A stretch of DNA of 64,000 bases from Ctena decussata (GCA_963989385.1 OZ022502.1:16355001-16419000), one strand, 5' to 3'; numbered from the stretch's first letter, positions 30,114 to 42,006 are shown. Notes: generated from the letters alone by a model not told the origin. Program-made: numbers and translations.

Positions 30114-30629
30114 ATTGCTCTACAGTTTGTCTCCCGACAGTTGCTCTAAGAATCGCCCTCAAACATAGAACACATTTCCCAATTAGTGTGCGCACATGCA
30201 CAGGCTGATTTGGGCACGCGCATTAAAAAGTTTTGAAGAAAAAAAATCTGGTTATACTTTCTTATTCTGCAAAATTAATTATCTTTATTTTATTATAATC
30301 TATTTATTTTATTTTCTCCCTATTTATCGTTTATTGTTAGTTTATTTATTTGAGGAATAATTAAGGATAGCTTTGTCCAGGTAATCTTTGATTTTACGAT
30401 CGATAATCGATATATCTACATGCAATAAACACGCTTGACATTTACTCTTCGCTATCAACAGATGATTCAACACTGACAACTTCAGCAAACGAAATTGGGC
30501 ATTTTATTACCTTATTGCTATTAAAACTGCGATTTATTTAATTTTTAAAAATAATTATGGTTTTATATTTGAATATGCAATATGGAAACAGCAAAAAAAA
30601 GATAATAATAAATAAATCTTAAAAAATCA

Positions 30630-30910
30630 GTATGCACATTTGAAACCCGATCATCTGCGCATCTGCTTAAGTTGAATGTTCAACCGTTTTATGAGCTATT
30701 CAGATTAGCCTGCGCAAACTGATCAAGACGGGACCAGAGTTTCTGGTTAGTTTGCGCAGATGCACAGTCCTATTTTAGGTAACTACATTGGAATCAGAAT
30801 TGTTTACAAGTGATACGCCAAAGGAACATCAATCGCCAGAACCTGTGACCATTCTGTGCTGATGCGCAGTCTGATCAGTCGCATATGCGCAAACTAAGCA
30901 AAGAACCAGA
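30630..30910. repeat. GCGCAAACT / CTGATC inverted-repeat region
   Basis: The words TGCGCATCTG, CCTGCGCAAACTGATCA, GTTTGCGCAGATGCACAG, GATGCGCAGTCTGATCAG and ATGCGCAAACTA appear in alternating orientation. It is probably one or two degraded foldback elements related in sequence to family P. Confidence 0.5.
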
Positions 30911-31099
30911 TAAGGACGTTTAATTTTTATGACACTTCCCAGAGTCAAATAATCGATATTGTACCTGTTTTAATCGCTACCTGTTACCAAGTAGGCTGCT
31001 ACGCTAGGTAACTCAAGAGTCCTGCGGGTATTATCGATAAATCGGCGATACTTTCCCTAGTTTACCTGTAATTTTCACTCGATAGCGATATGAAAATAG

Positions 31100-33400
31100 T
31101 TGCGTATGACGAAATGGCACAAACCAGCCACCATAGCTTACAGTTCTGATACTTCCTTCTGTGTGTATTTAGCCTCAACTAGATAAGTACAGTCCAGTAT
31201 TATAGAGAGTTTATCATGATCATGAAGGGTTTGAAAGTTTAACTTTAGCACTTGCGTAAGTTTATTTGTAATGTCATGACAGATTAACTTTCCGTACAGG
31301 CAAACGACTCATATTCTATCTATCAATAAACGCTAAATATATAGAATAATGCTAAGTTTTATTTGCTACATGTATTAAGGTAGAAAGATAGTGAATAGAA
31401 ATATTGTCGGGGCATTCAAACCATTATACCAGCTAAATAACCAATAGGGCTATAAAACATCTGGATAAGAAAAAAAAGCGTTTTGTTTTCCTAAAAAAAT
31501 GTATTTCTACATACTTTTTTTTTACATATTTTCCTTTTAAATTCATATCTCTAGCACCTGAATGCAATTTCATTTCCGCAAATTGTACAATCTATAATAT
31601 AGGACTGGTAAAATAAAATGCAGGTATCTTGATAATAATTATTATCATAATTATAATTTGTTTTCTTTTTAATGCAAGAATATTGAATTTCGTGAAAAAC
31701 AGTCATGAAAAATGTTTAATCTATTTTGCATGCTTATGCATTTTATTTTAGGAAAACTTACTTTGTATGTTACAGAGTAAGACAACAAAAAATCACCGTT
31801 TCGTTTCCTGGCAAAACAATGTTAAAGTTAAAAAATCTCCTAAAATCTGAGAAACTGTTGGAGTTAATTCCCTTGAATGGCTGTTGGTTGGATAGTTAAC
31901 GATCTTTAAGAATTTCAGTCTATATCGAGCCGTCACCCAGACTGAAGGAGAAAGAAATGAAGAAAAGGAATAGATAGATCGAGGATAGAGGAGACAAAAA
32001 AAAAAACAGAAAAAAAAAAAAAACAAGAAGACAATCCCCATTCTGCACCTGCTGCAAGCACAGCCGGTCCTTGCCCTATCTTTTCCCCTGTTATTCCGAT
32101 TCTTCCATAGAGTAACGCCTACAAAAATGCGCAGATGGAATGGCAACTGTGTAGACCCTGATCAGACTGGTTCCAAAATAGCAGTTTGATCTCGGTTTCC
32201 ACTGTTTGTACAGACCTATCTGCCCGAAAACTTTAAATCTTTACAACAGACATTGTTTGTGTATGTTTTACCTGTACTGAGCTCCATAGCTGACCGATTT
32301 CATCATGAACAATAACTCTGGTATTGTTTTAACAAATAAAAAAAACAGAGTTATTCACTATCTTTCTAATACGAGGTATGATAAAGAAATACGTGGACTT
32401 TTGCTATAGAAATTTTATTTTTGATAGTAAACTAAATTTACAGTAGATGTAGATTCATCTTCCCTTTATCCGGTGATGTATTTAATTTACCAGCCTAAGT
32501 TCGGGATTTTGTCTATATGGGTCGTCATAGTAACCTTCTGACGTTTCTGCGGAGCACGGTAAAAATTGCCTTATTATTTCGAATTGTTAATTTTATCTTT
32601 GGCTATGTCTAATATTTGCAGAGGAGTACAATGCTTGACATTTGGTATGCTATTTCGTTATGATTTCCGCTTTTTACTGTGAGGAAATAATTGGTGTCAA
32701 CAATTGTTATGCTTGCATAAGCAGCGTAAAATATGGTCTGTGGGTCATACAAGGGTGCAAAATGACGTCATCCATTATACCTTGTATTTAATGCAAGTTC
32801 CAGTTTTTGTATATAATTGTAAGAAAAATAAGGACAGAATCAAAGAAATGTTTAGGTGATCAACTGTAGTATCATTTGATCCTTGTATGTTAGTTTTGTC
32901 TGATGCTTGCACTGATTTGAAGGTTGTAGATCTGCATTTAGACACACACCGCAAAAGTCTTGTACGTGGAAACGCTACTGAAAGCAAAAGTTCGGTCTGG
33001 ATTTATGAACCAAAAACACGAGAAGAGTATGATATAAACTTCTTGAAAACAATCATATTGCGTGCAGATGTGTTTCAAATTGGTTAAAATCATGAAAAAT
33101 CTGCAAAAAGGGTGAAAGTTTTAGAAAACAGAGAAACAAAAGAAACCCAAAAATGTTCAATCGGGGCAAAACGTCAAACGTCATTAATGTGGTGCTCCGC
33201 TGTTGCTGTACCTACCTAATATAAAATGGAATTAAATACTTATTTTTCATTGAAATTTCTTAAAACCTCACATTACGTAGCTAAAAGATCAAACTTTTCT
33301 GTGGTATGACAAAAATTACTAAACTGTATTACCCTACCCGCCACAGCGATAGTCCATGTATTTTTTTACCACCCCTCGTACAAGCCAATACTCAGGTAGG
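31100..33400. other. Intergenic, no gene seen
   Basis: AT-rich, with A-runs at 31470 and 31990-32020. Short ORFs on both strands show no domain or conserved block. A GTAGACCCTGATCAGACTGG fragment at about 32152 resembles the core of family Q. Confidence 0.45.
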
Positions 33401-33924
33401 ATTGAAAGAACCTCTTATTGGGTATTAGTAATAGGCAATCGTGCCCTGAAAACCAAAACAAGTAAAGCAAACTATTTTACTTAGTTAAGCTAACTGTCCT
33501 CCTGAGTACTACGCGTTTTGTAAAAATACCAACCTCTTAGCTGCTTAGTAGATGTGTTACTAGTTTAATTAGTAACTGTAACTAACCAAAACTGTTATAA
33601 TTTTGGAATATACAAATTAATTGATTTGGTTTTGTTTCTTCTTTCTTGTTCTTTTTTATTTATGATTTTTGTTATCTTTTGAAGTACATCAAGTTAGCCA
33701 CAGCGTAAATACATCGTGGTTAACCTCTCCCCATTAAGATAAGAAGAGGGAGAGAAGGGTTTTGGAGTTAATTCATTTGTTTCTACAAACAGTATTTATA
33801 TATAAACAAATATTAAAACTGTCTGGTATATTTTCATTTTACTAAAAGTGTCACTAATTTAAATTTTTGGTTATTTCTATAATTTTTAATGTTAAATGTT
33901 TAATGTATGAAATTATTAAAAGCC

Positions 33925-35775
33925 TACATACAAATTTGGACTACGTGCATTAAGGCCCAAAAATGGCCCCCAACCAAAGTGACTCATATTGGCATGAATA
34001 ATAGCTGTGTTATTCCCCTAAATGAAACTGATAAGGAAACTGGTGACAGACATTATATATGGGGACAAAATGGGGTCAAAGATTATGACCCTTATGCCAT
34101 AAATTACATTCTCATGTATATGTTTGTAGCATGTAATTATACTTTTCTTTTTGAATGAGTCTTAAATTAAACATCCAGCATACAAACTATTTGCAGGCTA
34201 TATAAATTTTGTTTTTTTTTTCCGTCCGTTTGGCCATTTGTTAGTATATTTGTTCATCCGTCTGTTCGTCTGTCGTTTTTCCAATTAAGTTTTGCGCTTA
34301 AATTTTTTTTGGTCGCTCTTCTTCTTTTCAGCTTCTTTTTATATTTGGTTCATGGTATCTCTGTATGAGTTGTTTTGACAAGGGATATAAAAGCCCCAGG
34401 GTTGGGCCCCTGGGTGGGACCAGTGATCAATAGTTAGGACTTAGGCATTCGTTGTAAATGATTGTTATTAATAGAGTCAGTATACAAGAATAGAGCCTCT
34501 TGATCAAAATGTAGAGCAAAATTGAAATTGATTAGTCGACATCAGTTTTACTGCTGTCCTAAGGTCAAGGTCACAGACATCAAAACTTATATTGAATTTG
34601 CATTAAAGTTTTCTGTTATTAAGTTTGTTTTGATTAGGCAGGGGCAGTGGCAGGGGTATACGTAATCCCTTGCTCACTTGTTCTCTGATCCACCTTCAGT
34701 GTTTTGAATGTTTCCCTTGCTGTTGAAAGAACTTATTTATAATTTTTATTTGAGATTAGATTAATATCATATATAGTATCACATGTTAATAAGAGCATTT
34801 TGCTGTCCATTTCAGCCTTAATCTGTGCTGAAATGTTTCATTCAGTTTTGAAAGCCTAAATGGCAATATTTCAAACTACTTGCTGGCTGACTTCAAAGTC
34901 AGTCAATTTTTGCTTGACACCTGTCAGTATGAACCAAAACAAATAATTTTATCATTTTACCTGCAGAATCTTAGGTTTAGTCAGGTTCATGAAAAAAGTA
35001 GACAGTTTCCTACTTTCTAAACATGTAGGTATATCCAACAAAATGTTATAAATTCAAACAACAAGCTCTGGAATAGTGGCGCCATGATCAGTAAAGTAAG
35101 TCTAACTTAAGCAAGGTACCGTATTTTTTCTTAATATTGAGATAAAAATTCCTAAGCAGTAAGTACAAACCCTGATAAGACTGCTTCTAATTTGGAACAT
35201 TTGCTCAGAGGCGAGACAATTATTTTTACAAAAAAAAGTATGCTGCTTTTGGATAGCTGCTGTACTGGAAAAGGTCCTATTTTAGGATAGTTCAAATAAT
35301 GCAACATTTTAGGCTATTTACTGTAATTTGTTGAAAGGTGGTAACATTTTAGGGTAATTCAGTTTGTCGAGGTTTACGTAAAATCACATTCAAATCTTAT
35401 TTCTTATGCCTTTGAATGGACACTTACAGCCAGGTAAACATTTCACCATGTTTATAGGTAAACGGCTGCCTGCAGAATTCAGTTTTTTTTAAAAGGATTT
35501 TTTGGTTAAAGATTGTGCTCTATTCTAATTTGTAAACTGAATGACTGAAAATTGACCAAAAATGACAAATTCCATGGTTTTTGCCTGTTTCAGCAGCCAT
35601 TTTTCCATACTTAACGCACAACAAGATTCAAACTGAAACTGAAATGAAACACTAGAGGTATTGGTCTAATGAAATTACACAATGAAATACTTTTATCTCG
35701 ACTTTCATATTTTGTCCTCAGATTGGGGCCAAAAAGTGGCCTTAACGCACGTAGTCCAAATTTGCATTACATATC
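33925..35775. mobile_element. Possible DNA element bounded by ~50-bp inverted repeats
   Basis: CAAATTTGGACTACGTGCAT then TAAGGCC at 33932 faces GGCCTTAACGCACGTAGTCC then AAATTTG at 35740. Weaker matching lies outside: CTGAAAACC near 33448 against GGTTTTCAG near 35920, and AGTAATC/ACTAGTTT words. No transposase is visible. A (CCGT)-rich patch lies at 34220-34270. Confidence 0.45.
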
Positions 35776-35974
35776 GTAAAACACACAAAAAATAATGTTA
35801 AATCTTTTGTATTTATTTATAGCATCTTTTGGTTCACTAATGGGCTTAGTAAAGGCAGGAATTACTAAGCATTCGCCTCAGATTACTAGTTTAACTAGTT
35901 AAATCATTGAATTTGGGTTTTCAGTGTGTAGTACTTTCTATTGCTATTATTATGTAGCAGTAAGAGAAAACTCT

Positions 35975-36125
35975 ATATAGAAAATTTTGTCGAGCGCCTC
36001 GACAGGGTATCGATCTCACGACCCCAAAATTATACAGCGAGCACACAACCAATAGGCTAAAGTTCCGGACTGGTTAGACTGGTTAACTATACACATTGTT
36101 TACCTATACATATTTACACATCACA
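35975..36125 (-). repeat. SINE-like repeat with GTATCGATCTCACGACC (copy 1)
   Basis: Shares TCGATCTCACGAC, AGCGAGCAxACAACCA and TTTACACATCAxATxTTGGCC with 47245-47520. On the minus strand it has tRNA-like words (GTTGTGTGCTCGC and GAGATCGATACC). Confidence 0.5.
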
Positions 36126-36207
36126 TATTGGCCGTACAACTTCACGCTTCCATCCTACCAAAGACAATATTTGTATCAAATATCAAGGAAACGAAATAGA
36201 GGATATT

Positions 36208-36395
36208 TGACTTTTTCAGTGTAAGATCGATTTTTATTTCACCGAATGAACACCAAAAGCAGTATTTTCACGAGTGGCGAAGCCACGAGTGAAAATACCA
36301 CTTTTGGTGTTCATGAGTCACTAGTGAAAATACCACTTTTGGTGTTCATGAGTGAAATAAAAATCGATCTTACACTGAAATAGTCAAATTTTCTG
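36208..36395. mobile_element. Palindromic MITE
   Basis: Arms TATTTGACTTTTTCAGTGTA...GATCGATTTTTATTTCA and its complement. The unit CACTTTTGGTGTTCATGAGT is present twice in tandem on the right. Confidence 0.75.
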
Positions 36396-36529
36396 TTTCT
36401 TTTATGCATTTAAAATGCAATAATTTAGGTTATTCCAATGCGTTAGCCATCACAACTTTTTTTAGCCGTTTTCGCCTTATTTGTTGCTTCCAGCGTGTTT
36501 ACTGGGTATGATATTGGTTGTTAATATAG

Positions 36530-36672
36530 GGATCAAACATGGTTTTTCATGCATTAACGTTTGCCAGGTCCCGAGGGAGATGTTGGAAACCGAGGCCGAA
36601 GGCCGAGGTTTTCAACATCTCTCGAGGGACCTGGCAAATGTTAATGCATTGAAAACAAATGTTTGATCGCTG
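36530..36672. mobile_element. Palindromic MITE
   Basis: GATCAAACATGG, GCATTAACGTTTGCCAGGTC and GAGATGTTGGAAACC on the left are mirrored by the complement on the right, around GAGGCCGAAGGCC. Continuous in one frame by chance only. Confidence 0.75.
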
Positions 36673-37419
36673 TTATTGCATAATTCAACGAATTATTCGT
36701 TAAAATTTGAGAAAAAAAACTTGGCACTCTATTTTGTCACCGTTTAACAGCCAACGCGCTGGTGCATCTGTTTACTAATATTCGTCTTCCGGGCCCGAGA
36801 GCATTCATTCTATTCAAAATGGCTGCCATCATCCTATTCAACCTCATTTCGGAAAAGTATCCAAGATGGTCGTTGTAGTTGATGCAAAATAGATGGTAAA
36901 TTAATCAACAAAACGCAGATACCTTGAGCAATAATCTCCATGCAGAACAAGCCTGATCCATTCATATACCATCCTGCAGTTCTTGATAACTGAAAGCTTA
37001 GGATGCATATTTTCTTTAACACTTATTTACTCTCCATTTGGCATCGTAAGAATGAAGACAACATGGCTTTGAAATCCGCGTCGGTACTTTATGACGTAAT
37101 AAGAGTACAAAGCATGATGACGTCATAAGAAAACATAGGTAGCACGCGACCAATTATTGTAAATTAACCGAAAAGGGAGAGGCAAGAGTGCATGGCGGTT
37201 TTTAGTGGCCCGGCACAAGCATAACGAAAGTTCTGTCATCGTGTTTCAACAGCGCGAGAAAACCATTGTTGAAACACGGCTTTTCGCCTGTTGATGCACG
37301 GCTGTTATACCTCTCGGCACTGCATTTTGTGCAATAACAAAGTTTGCAACTGAAAAATAGCTTATCATTTCATTTTGATATACGGATCTCAAAACATTTG
37401 CTAAGAAAGAATGCCTACA

Positions 37420-37560
37420 GGAGAAGCTAGGCGGCCTGGCGTCGCGTGCGCTAACAATGTTACGTTGGCACGTTTAGTGACGTCATTAACGTCGTAATGA
37501 CGTGCAAACATGCGTAACGTAATCTATGTCAGGCCGGATAAGGTTTAGTCAATTAATCAA
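37420..37560. repeat. GACGTCATTA palindromic patch
   Basis: Inverted words GCCTGGCGTCGCG, TTACGTTGGCACG, GACGTCATTAACGTCGT, GCATGCGTAACGTAA and CAGGCCGG suggest a small decayed foldback. Confidence 0.45.
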
Positions 37561-37981
37561 CAAATAAATGAGACTATTTCACAAAAAAACTATTTTTGAA
37601 AACAGTGAAATTGAAAGTGATAATTTCATTGTTTGAAACAGTGAGATTATCAGTTTCGATTTCATCGAGAAATCTCTATAATTCATTGAAAAGTAATATG
37701 AAATAGGCGCCACCTAAATTGCAACCAACCTACATTAGGACTCCAGTAAAAACTGAAACAAGAAAATTTTAGCACATCGGCATGGATAGCTCCTTTTGTT
37801 ATGAGATTGATTAATTGATTGATTTATTAATTCATTGATTGATTGATTTTACCATTTTCGGTCGACATCTGAACAACACATTCGTATCACGAGATATTAA
37901 ATAAATGATAATGAAATGAGAATAAAAAAGTAGGCCTAGGCAAGAGACAGAACAGGGGACAGGTGTTTTGAAGAGACAGAC

Positions 37982-37988
<7 letters not shown>

Positions 37989-38016
<28 letters not shown>
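37989..38016 (+). repeat. (GA)n microsatellite
   Basis: AGAGAGAG tract of about 28 bp. Confidence 0.9.
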
Positions 38017-38024
38017 ATGGTACC

Positions 38025-38400
38025 ACTGGCAACCGTAAAACCCTAGACAGTATCGGCAGCCAATGGTGCCATTGGCAACCGTTGGCACCACTGACAAAAT
38101 TGCCAATGTCACCACTGGCAGTTCTTTGGTAGAGAGCCGATGGCGCCTATAGCACCATTGCTTTAGTTTTTCTAATTTTGTTTCATTATTGTGGTTAAAA
38201 ATTCTTCTGTGTCAACTCGAGTGTTTATAAATGATGGGTTCAATAAATTGCCATATTGAATGACGCAAATTTCCCGCCACGGTAATTTTCCCACGCCCTT
38301 AGTTGTCTGCAGTATTGGCAGCCAATAGTCGGCAATGCTGGTTTCAATGGTAGAGCCAATAGTGCCAATATTAAACTCAGAGCGTCATTGGCATGTCAAT
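38025..38400. repeat. Scrambled CCAATGGTGCCATTGGCA motif cluster
   Basis: Short words CCACTGGCA, CCAATGGTGCCATTGGCA, GCCAATAGT and GTCATTGGCA occur at least ten times in both orientations within ~375 bp just upstream of the LINE. The GCCA/TGGC pairs could be a decayed tandem or foldback repeat. No larger unit is regular. Confidence 0.5.
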
Positions 38401-38513
38401 AGTGACATTGGCTAAACCCCGAACGCAACCAGTGTTGGTTTTGACGTCACACATAAAAGATGCAACGTCACACTGGTGCTTCATCCAATCGATTACTAGA
38501 TTATTTATAAAAG

Positions 38514-38688
38514 GGAAACGCTGATACGGACACATATTGTCCAATCTTAATTCTAGTAATTTCCTTGTAACTTTTACACTTAACGACACTAAAAAGGCAA
38601 ACTTTGAATCTCAACACCAACAAGAAAAAATTAAAAATAACTCTTGCTGTACAATCACCAACTAGATGGAAAATACCTATTGAACAAC
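38514..38688 (-). repeat. Inverted copy of the LINE ORF1/ORF2 junction (left arm)
   Basis: Reverse complement of 41832-42006 over 175 bp, with only two adjacent mismatches. It abuts the apparent 5' end of the LINE. The two differing bases turn TAG, at 41972-41974 in the ORF2 frame, into AAG in this arm. Confidence 0.9.
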
Positions 38689-38928
38689 TTGGGGACCAAT
38701 CGAATACGCCTCAATATGGACGCAAAAAATTGCGCGGATGAAAAATAATTAAAAATTTAGCCTTTTATCCTGGCTAAGGACTCTGAACATTTATAATGTT
38801 AGCTTTAAAGTGAACTCAAATAATAATAAATACAAATTATTTCTTAGACATTCTTCAAACTGCTGTGTGAATTGATATTGAACCACTTCGCACGAAACTG
38901 ATTCGTCCCCAAGCTGTTCGTACTCAGA

Positions 38929-41097
38929 ATGGCGGTTGCTTTCGATGATTTGACTGTTAACCTTTCCATGGAAAAGACTTTACAAGATTACCCAATGGAA
39001 TGTTTGCCTAGTAAATTGAACAAACGGACAAATAAAGCTAGGAAATGTAGATTTGAAGAAATAGACTTAAATCTATATGAACCAGAGGCCAAGATGATTG
39101 CATTTCACACCACACTGGATAGAATTCATGCATGGATCAAAGCATTAGAAATTTTATATTTTGATAACCTTGGCGATAGTGAATTTGAAAATGTGCACTG
39201 GCATGATGATCCCCCAGACTGGAAGACTTCAACTTCCTCTGCAAACTCAATAGTTATTGACTTTTCCTCCAGAAATGCTGACCTGGCAAACCCATTATAC
39301 TTCAAGTTAACTTTCTTTGTAACTACTGGCACCATTCAGGTGCAAGGCAATGAGAAGGACATATTTGTCACGCAACACTTTGAGATACTTAAAAAACTTG
39401 TGGAAATGATAATAGAAAATAATCAGGTGGCAATAGCAGCACCTGACGAGGAGACAGCTGTGAAGACTGTAATTGATTCTACTTTTGACTATGATAATGA
39501 TGACCAGATCATTATAGACGATAATGTTATTCCTTCAACCTGTTCAGAATCTCATGACAGTACGCAACAGAAACCTACTTCTTGCGACTTCGAGAATAGA
39601 CTTGTTCCTTCAAACAAAAGTGATCCTATTAATCTCCAGGGAGATACATGTGACAAATTTGAAAAGTGCCTTATAAGAATAGAACACTCATTTGTTAGAG
39701 CCATACAAGAATTTGGTAAAACTCAAAACGAGATTTTTACCAAAACACTACACTCAGTAAATGAGGAGATCTCCAAAACAGTATCAACCCAGTTAAAACC
39801 GGTGGGAGAATCAATCTCAAAGACAGTCATGTCTCAACTACAGCCTATTAAAGAGGACATTTCAAAGTCACTATTTCAGCAAATAAATCCTATAGGAGAA
39901 GAGATCTCGAAATCAGTAATAAGACAGTTGCAGCCAGTGTTAGATGGAAAAAATCAAGTGGAATCCTTACACTTACAACATAATGCCAAAATAAATGATC
40001 TGAAAAGCAATATTCAATCCAAGCTTGAAAACCAATCTGAAAAGTATACCAGACAAATTGAAGAAACAGAATATAGACACAAGAAGGAATTAGAATCATT
40101 GAAAGAAGAACATGAATCAGAATTAAATCAATATAAGCAAAAAATCCAGAAACGTGAAGAAGAAATTATGTCGTTAAAACTTCACGCATCTAGGGCATCA
40201 GATCTTGATGATATGGAGGTTATTCGTGGTAACTTGCCAGTCACTAGACCGTCTCATCAGACAAGTTCTGCTAGCATCCTTGCTACTTCTGAAGTATCCT
40301 ATGCGGCTATAGCATCACATGTGACTAGTTTGGCTGGAAATCCTACTGCTCCTGGGCTGTCCCAGGCAGCGAGTCTGTCTCAGCCAATAACTACTCCTAG
40401 CTTATCAACTGAAAGCAAGCCCAACGTAATTTTAATTGGGACTTCTAATATCCGGAAAATCAAAGAGGATAAACTAACTACAGCAGTAAACCTTTCAAAA
40501 TACGTGTCATATACTCTTAATCAAACCATAGAATTAGTTGATCAACTTGACAGGCAACCAAAGCCAACTGAAATAATATTACATACTCTCACAAATGATA
40601 TAAAAACCTATAACCCAGAAGAATGTGTACAGAAACTGAATGAAATAATAACAGCTATAAAACTGAAGTGGCCTGAGGTGAAAGTTGTTGTTTCCTTAGA
40701 AACACCAAGAGCTGATAACAGTGAATTTAATAAAAAGGTCATCCTTACAAATAGCCTTATAATTCAGAAATATATTAGTAGGGCAAATATTTACATATGT
40801 GACAATTCAAATTTAGCCAACAATGGTGAACCAATCAGGAACCTATTGGAGAATGACCTTTATCATTTGTCTGCTCAAGGTGTTTCAAAACTTGCGGCTA
40901 ATATGAAACATGTCATACATGAATCATTAGGACTAGCTGTAACTACTCAGAGTCAGTACAGAGTCCGTCAGCCAGGAGATGGCGGTCATCCAAAGAACTT
41001 TCAGCCTTTTTTCCGTCCCTTTCCATTTTTCCCAGCTGGGTATTACTTAAATAATAAAAGGGGCCGTGGGCGTGGTAGAAGAGGGTATCGATTTTAG
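38929..41097 (+). CDS. LINE ORF1 protein: coiled coil plus SGNH esterase-like domain
   Basis: 722 residues from ATG, with no interruption. An N-terminal ~170-residue domain is unrecognised. Residues ~279-338 are four 15-residue repeats of the type EEISKTVSTQLKPVG, followed by a charged coiled coil (~355-425). A Ser/Thr/Ala-rich linker leads to ~500-670, an SGNH-hydrolase-like fold: block I ILIGTSN (Ser ~506), block III HTLTND (Asn ~555) and block V DLYHLS (Asp ~642, His ~645). The tail RGRGRGRRGYRF is arginine/glycine-rich, as in nucleic-acid-binding tails. ORF1 proteins of CR1/L2-type LINEs carry such esterase domains; their role (RNA or lipid binding during retrotransposition) is not settled. 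The classical GDS is GTS here. Domain calls are by motif. Confidence 0.85.
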   Translation: MAVAFDDLTVNLSMEKTLQDYPMECLPSKLNKRTNKARKCRFEEIDLNLYEPEAKMIAFHTTLDRIHAWIKALEILYFDNLGDSEFENVHWHDDPPDWKTSTSSANSIVIDFSSRNADLANPLYFKLTFFVTTGTIQVQGNEKDIFVTQHFEILKKLVEMIIENNQVAIAAPDEETAVKTVIDSTFDYDNDDQIIIDDNVIPSTCSESHDSTQQKPTSCDFENRLVPSNKSDPINLQGDTCDKFEKCLIRIEHSFVRAIQEFGKTQNEIFTKTLHSVNEEISKTVSTQLKPVGESISKTVMSQLQPIKEDISKSLFQQINPIGEEISKSVIRQLQPVLDGKNQVESLHLQHNAKINDLKSNIQSKLENQSEKYTRQIEETEYRHKKELESLKEEHESELNQYKQKIQKREEEIMSLKLHASRASDLDDMEVIRGNLPVTRPSHQTSSASILATSEVSYAAIASHVTSLAGNPTAPGLSQAASLSQPITTPSLSTESKPNVILIGTSNIRKIKEDKLTTAVNLSKYVSYTLNQTIELVDQLDRQPKPTEIILHTLTNDIKTYNPEECVQKLNEIITAIKLKWPEVKVVVSLETPRADNSEFNKKVILTNSLIIQKYISRANIYICDNSNLANNGEPIRNLLENDLYHLSAQGVSKLAANMKHVIHESLGLAVTTQSQYRVRQPGDGGHPKNFQPFFRPFPFFPAGYYLNNKRGRGRGRRGYRF

Positions 41098-41390
41098 ATA
41101 TTAGACATAATTGGATTGTGCAGTGCAACAGTGTTTCAATTCATTGTTCAAACTTTTCTTGGTTTTTTAGTATTTTTCAAATAGTTCAACTTATTAAAGT
41201 CCTATTTAGTGTGATATTCGAGTTCATATAAGCTTTAACCCATTGCGAGTTAAAAAGTTTTGAAATTGCTTTAGATAGAAATAATTGTGAACCTGTCAAC
41301 ACAAAGAAATTTTAATAACCTATACTTGACATTGTTCTTGTAAGCAAGTTATTGACAGTAATTGTACTAGAAGCTGTGACATAATTTTGT

Positions 41391-41462
41391 ACAGTCACTT
41401 GTGATTTTTATTTTTTTTGGTAGTCACTTGTGATTTTTTTGTTGTACAGTCACTTGTGATTC
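41391..41462 (+). repeat. Short direct repeats in the LINE spacer
   Basis: AGTCACTTGTGATTTTT occurs three times, spaced ~28 bp, ending in a C-run. A weaker fourth (AGTCAGTTGTGACGTTT) lies at about 41603. They separate ORF1 from ORF2. Confidence 0.7.
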
Positions 41463-41831
41463 CCCCCCCCTTTTTCAAGTACATACATAAAATATAATCA
41501 GTAACAAGTCATTTTACTGCATAATTTGGTGCAATCTACTGCAGGGACCTGCATATCTTAAAGCTGTGCTCCTGTACTGTGAGCAGTGATTTTTATTGTC
41601 TAGTCAGTTGTGACGTTTACTTTTAGTTGATGAAACTAGTTAGTCACGGTCATACCATTGTGGCACTTAGTACAGATTACGGTCTGTTTTAAACAGTAAG
41701 CGGTATTGCAAGCCGTGTTTTGCTTTTCGTGAACAAGTCATACATAGCAACAGATTTAAGTATCTAATTGGACTTTAGTAGGTTTTTTTTTTTTTAATAC
41801 CTTTTTCTTAACTCCAGTTTAGTTTTTGGTT

Positions 41832-42006
41832 GTTGTTCAATAGGTATTTTCCATCTAGTTGGTGATTGTACAGCAAGAGTTATTTTTAATTTTTTCTTGT
41901 TGGTGTTGAGATTCAAAGTTTGCCTTTTTAGTGTCGTTAAGTGTAAAAGTTACAAGGAAATTACTAGAATGTAGATTGGACAATATGTGTCCGTATCAGC
42001 GTTTCC
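41832..42006 (+). repeat. Right arm of the 175-bp inverted repeat (in-place LINE sequence)
   Basis: The original location of the segment that is copied in reverse at 38514-38688. It includes the end of the spacer and the first codons of ORF2. Confidence 0.9.
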
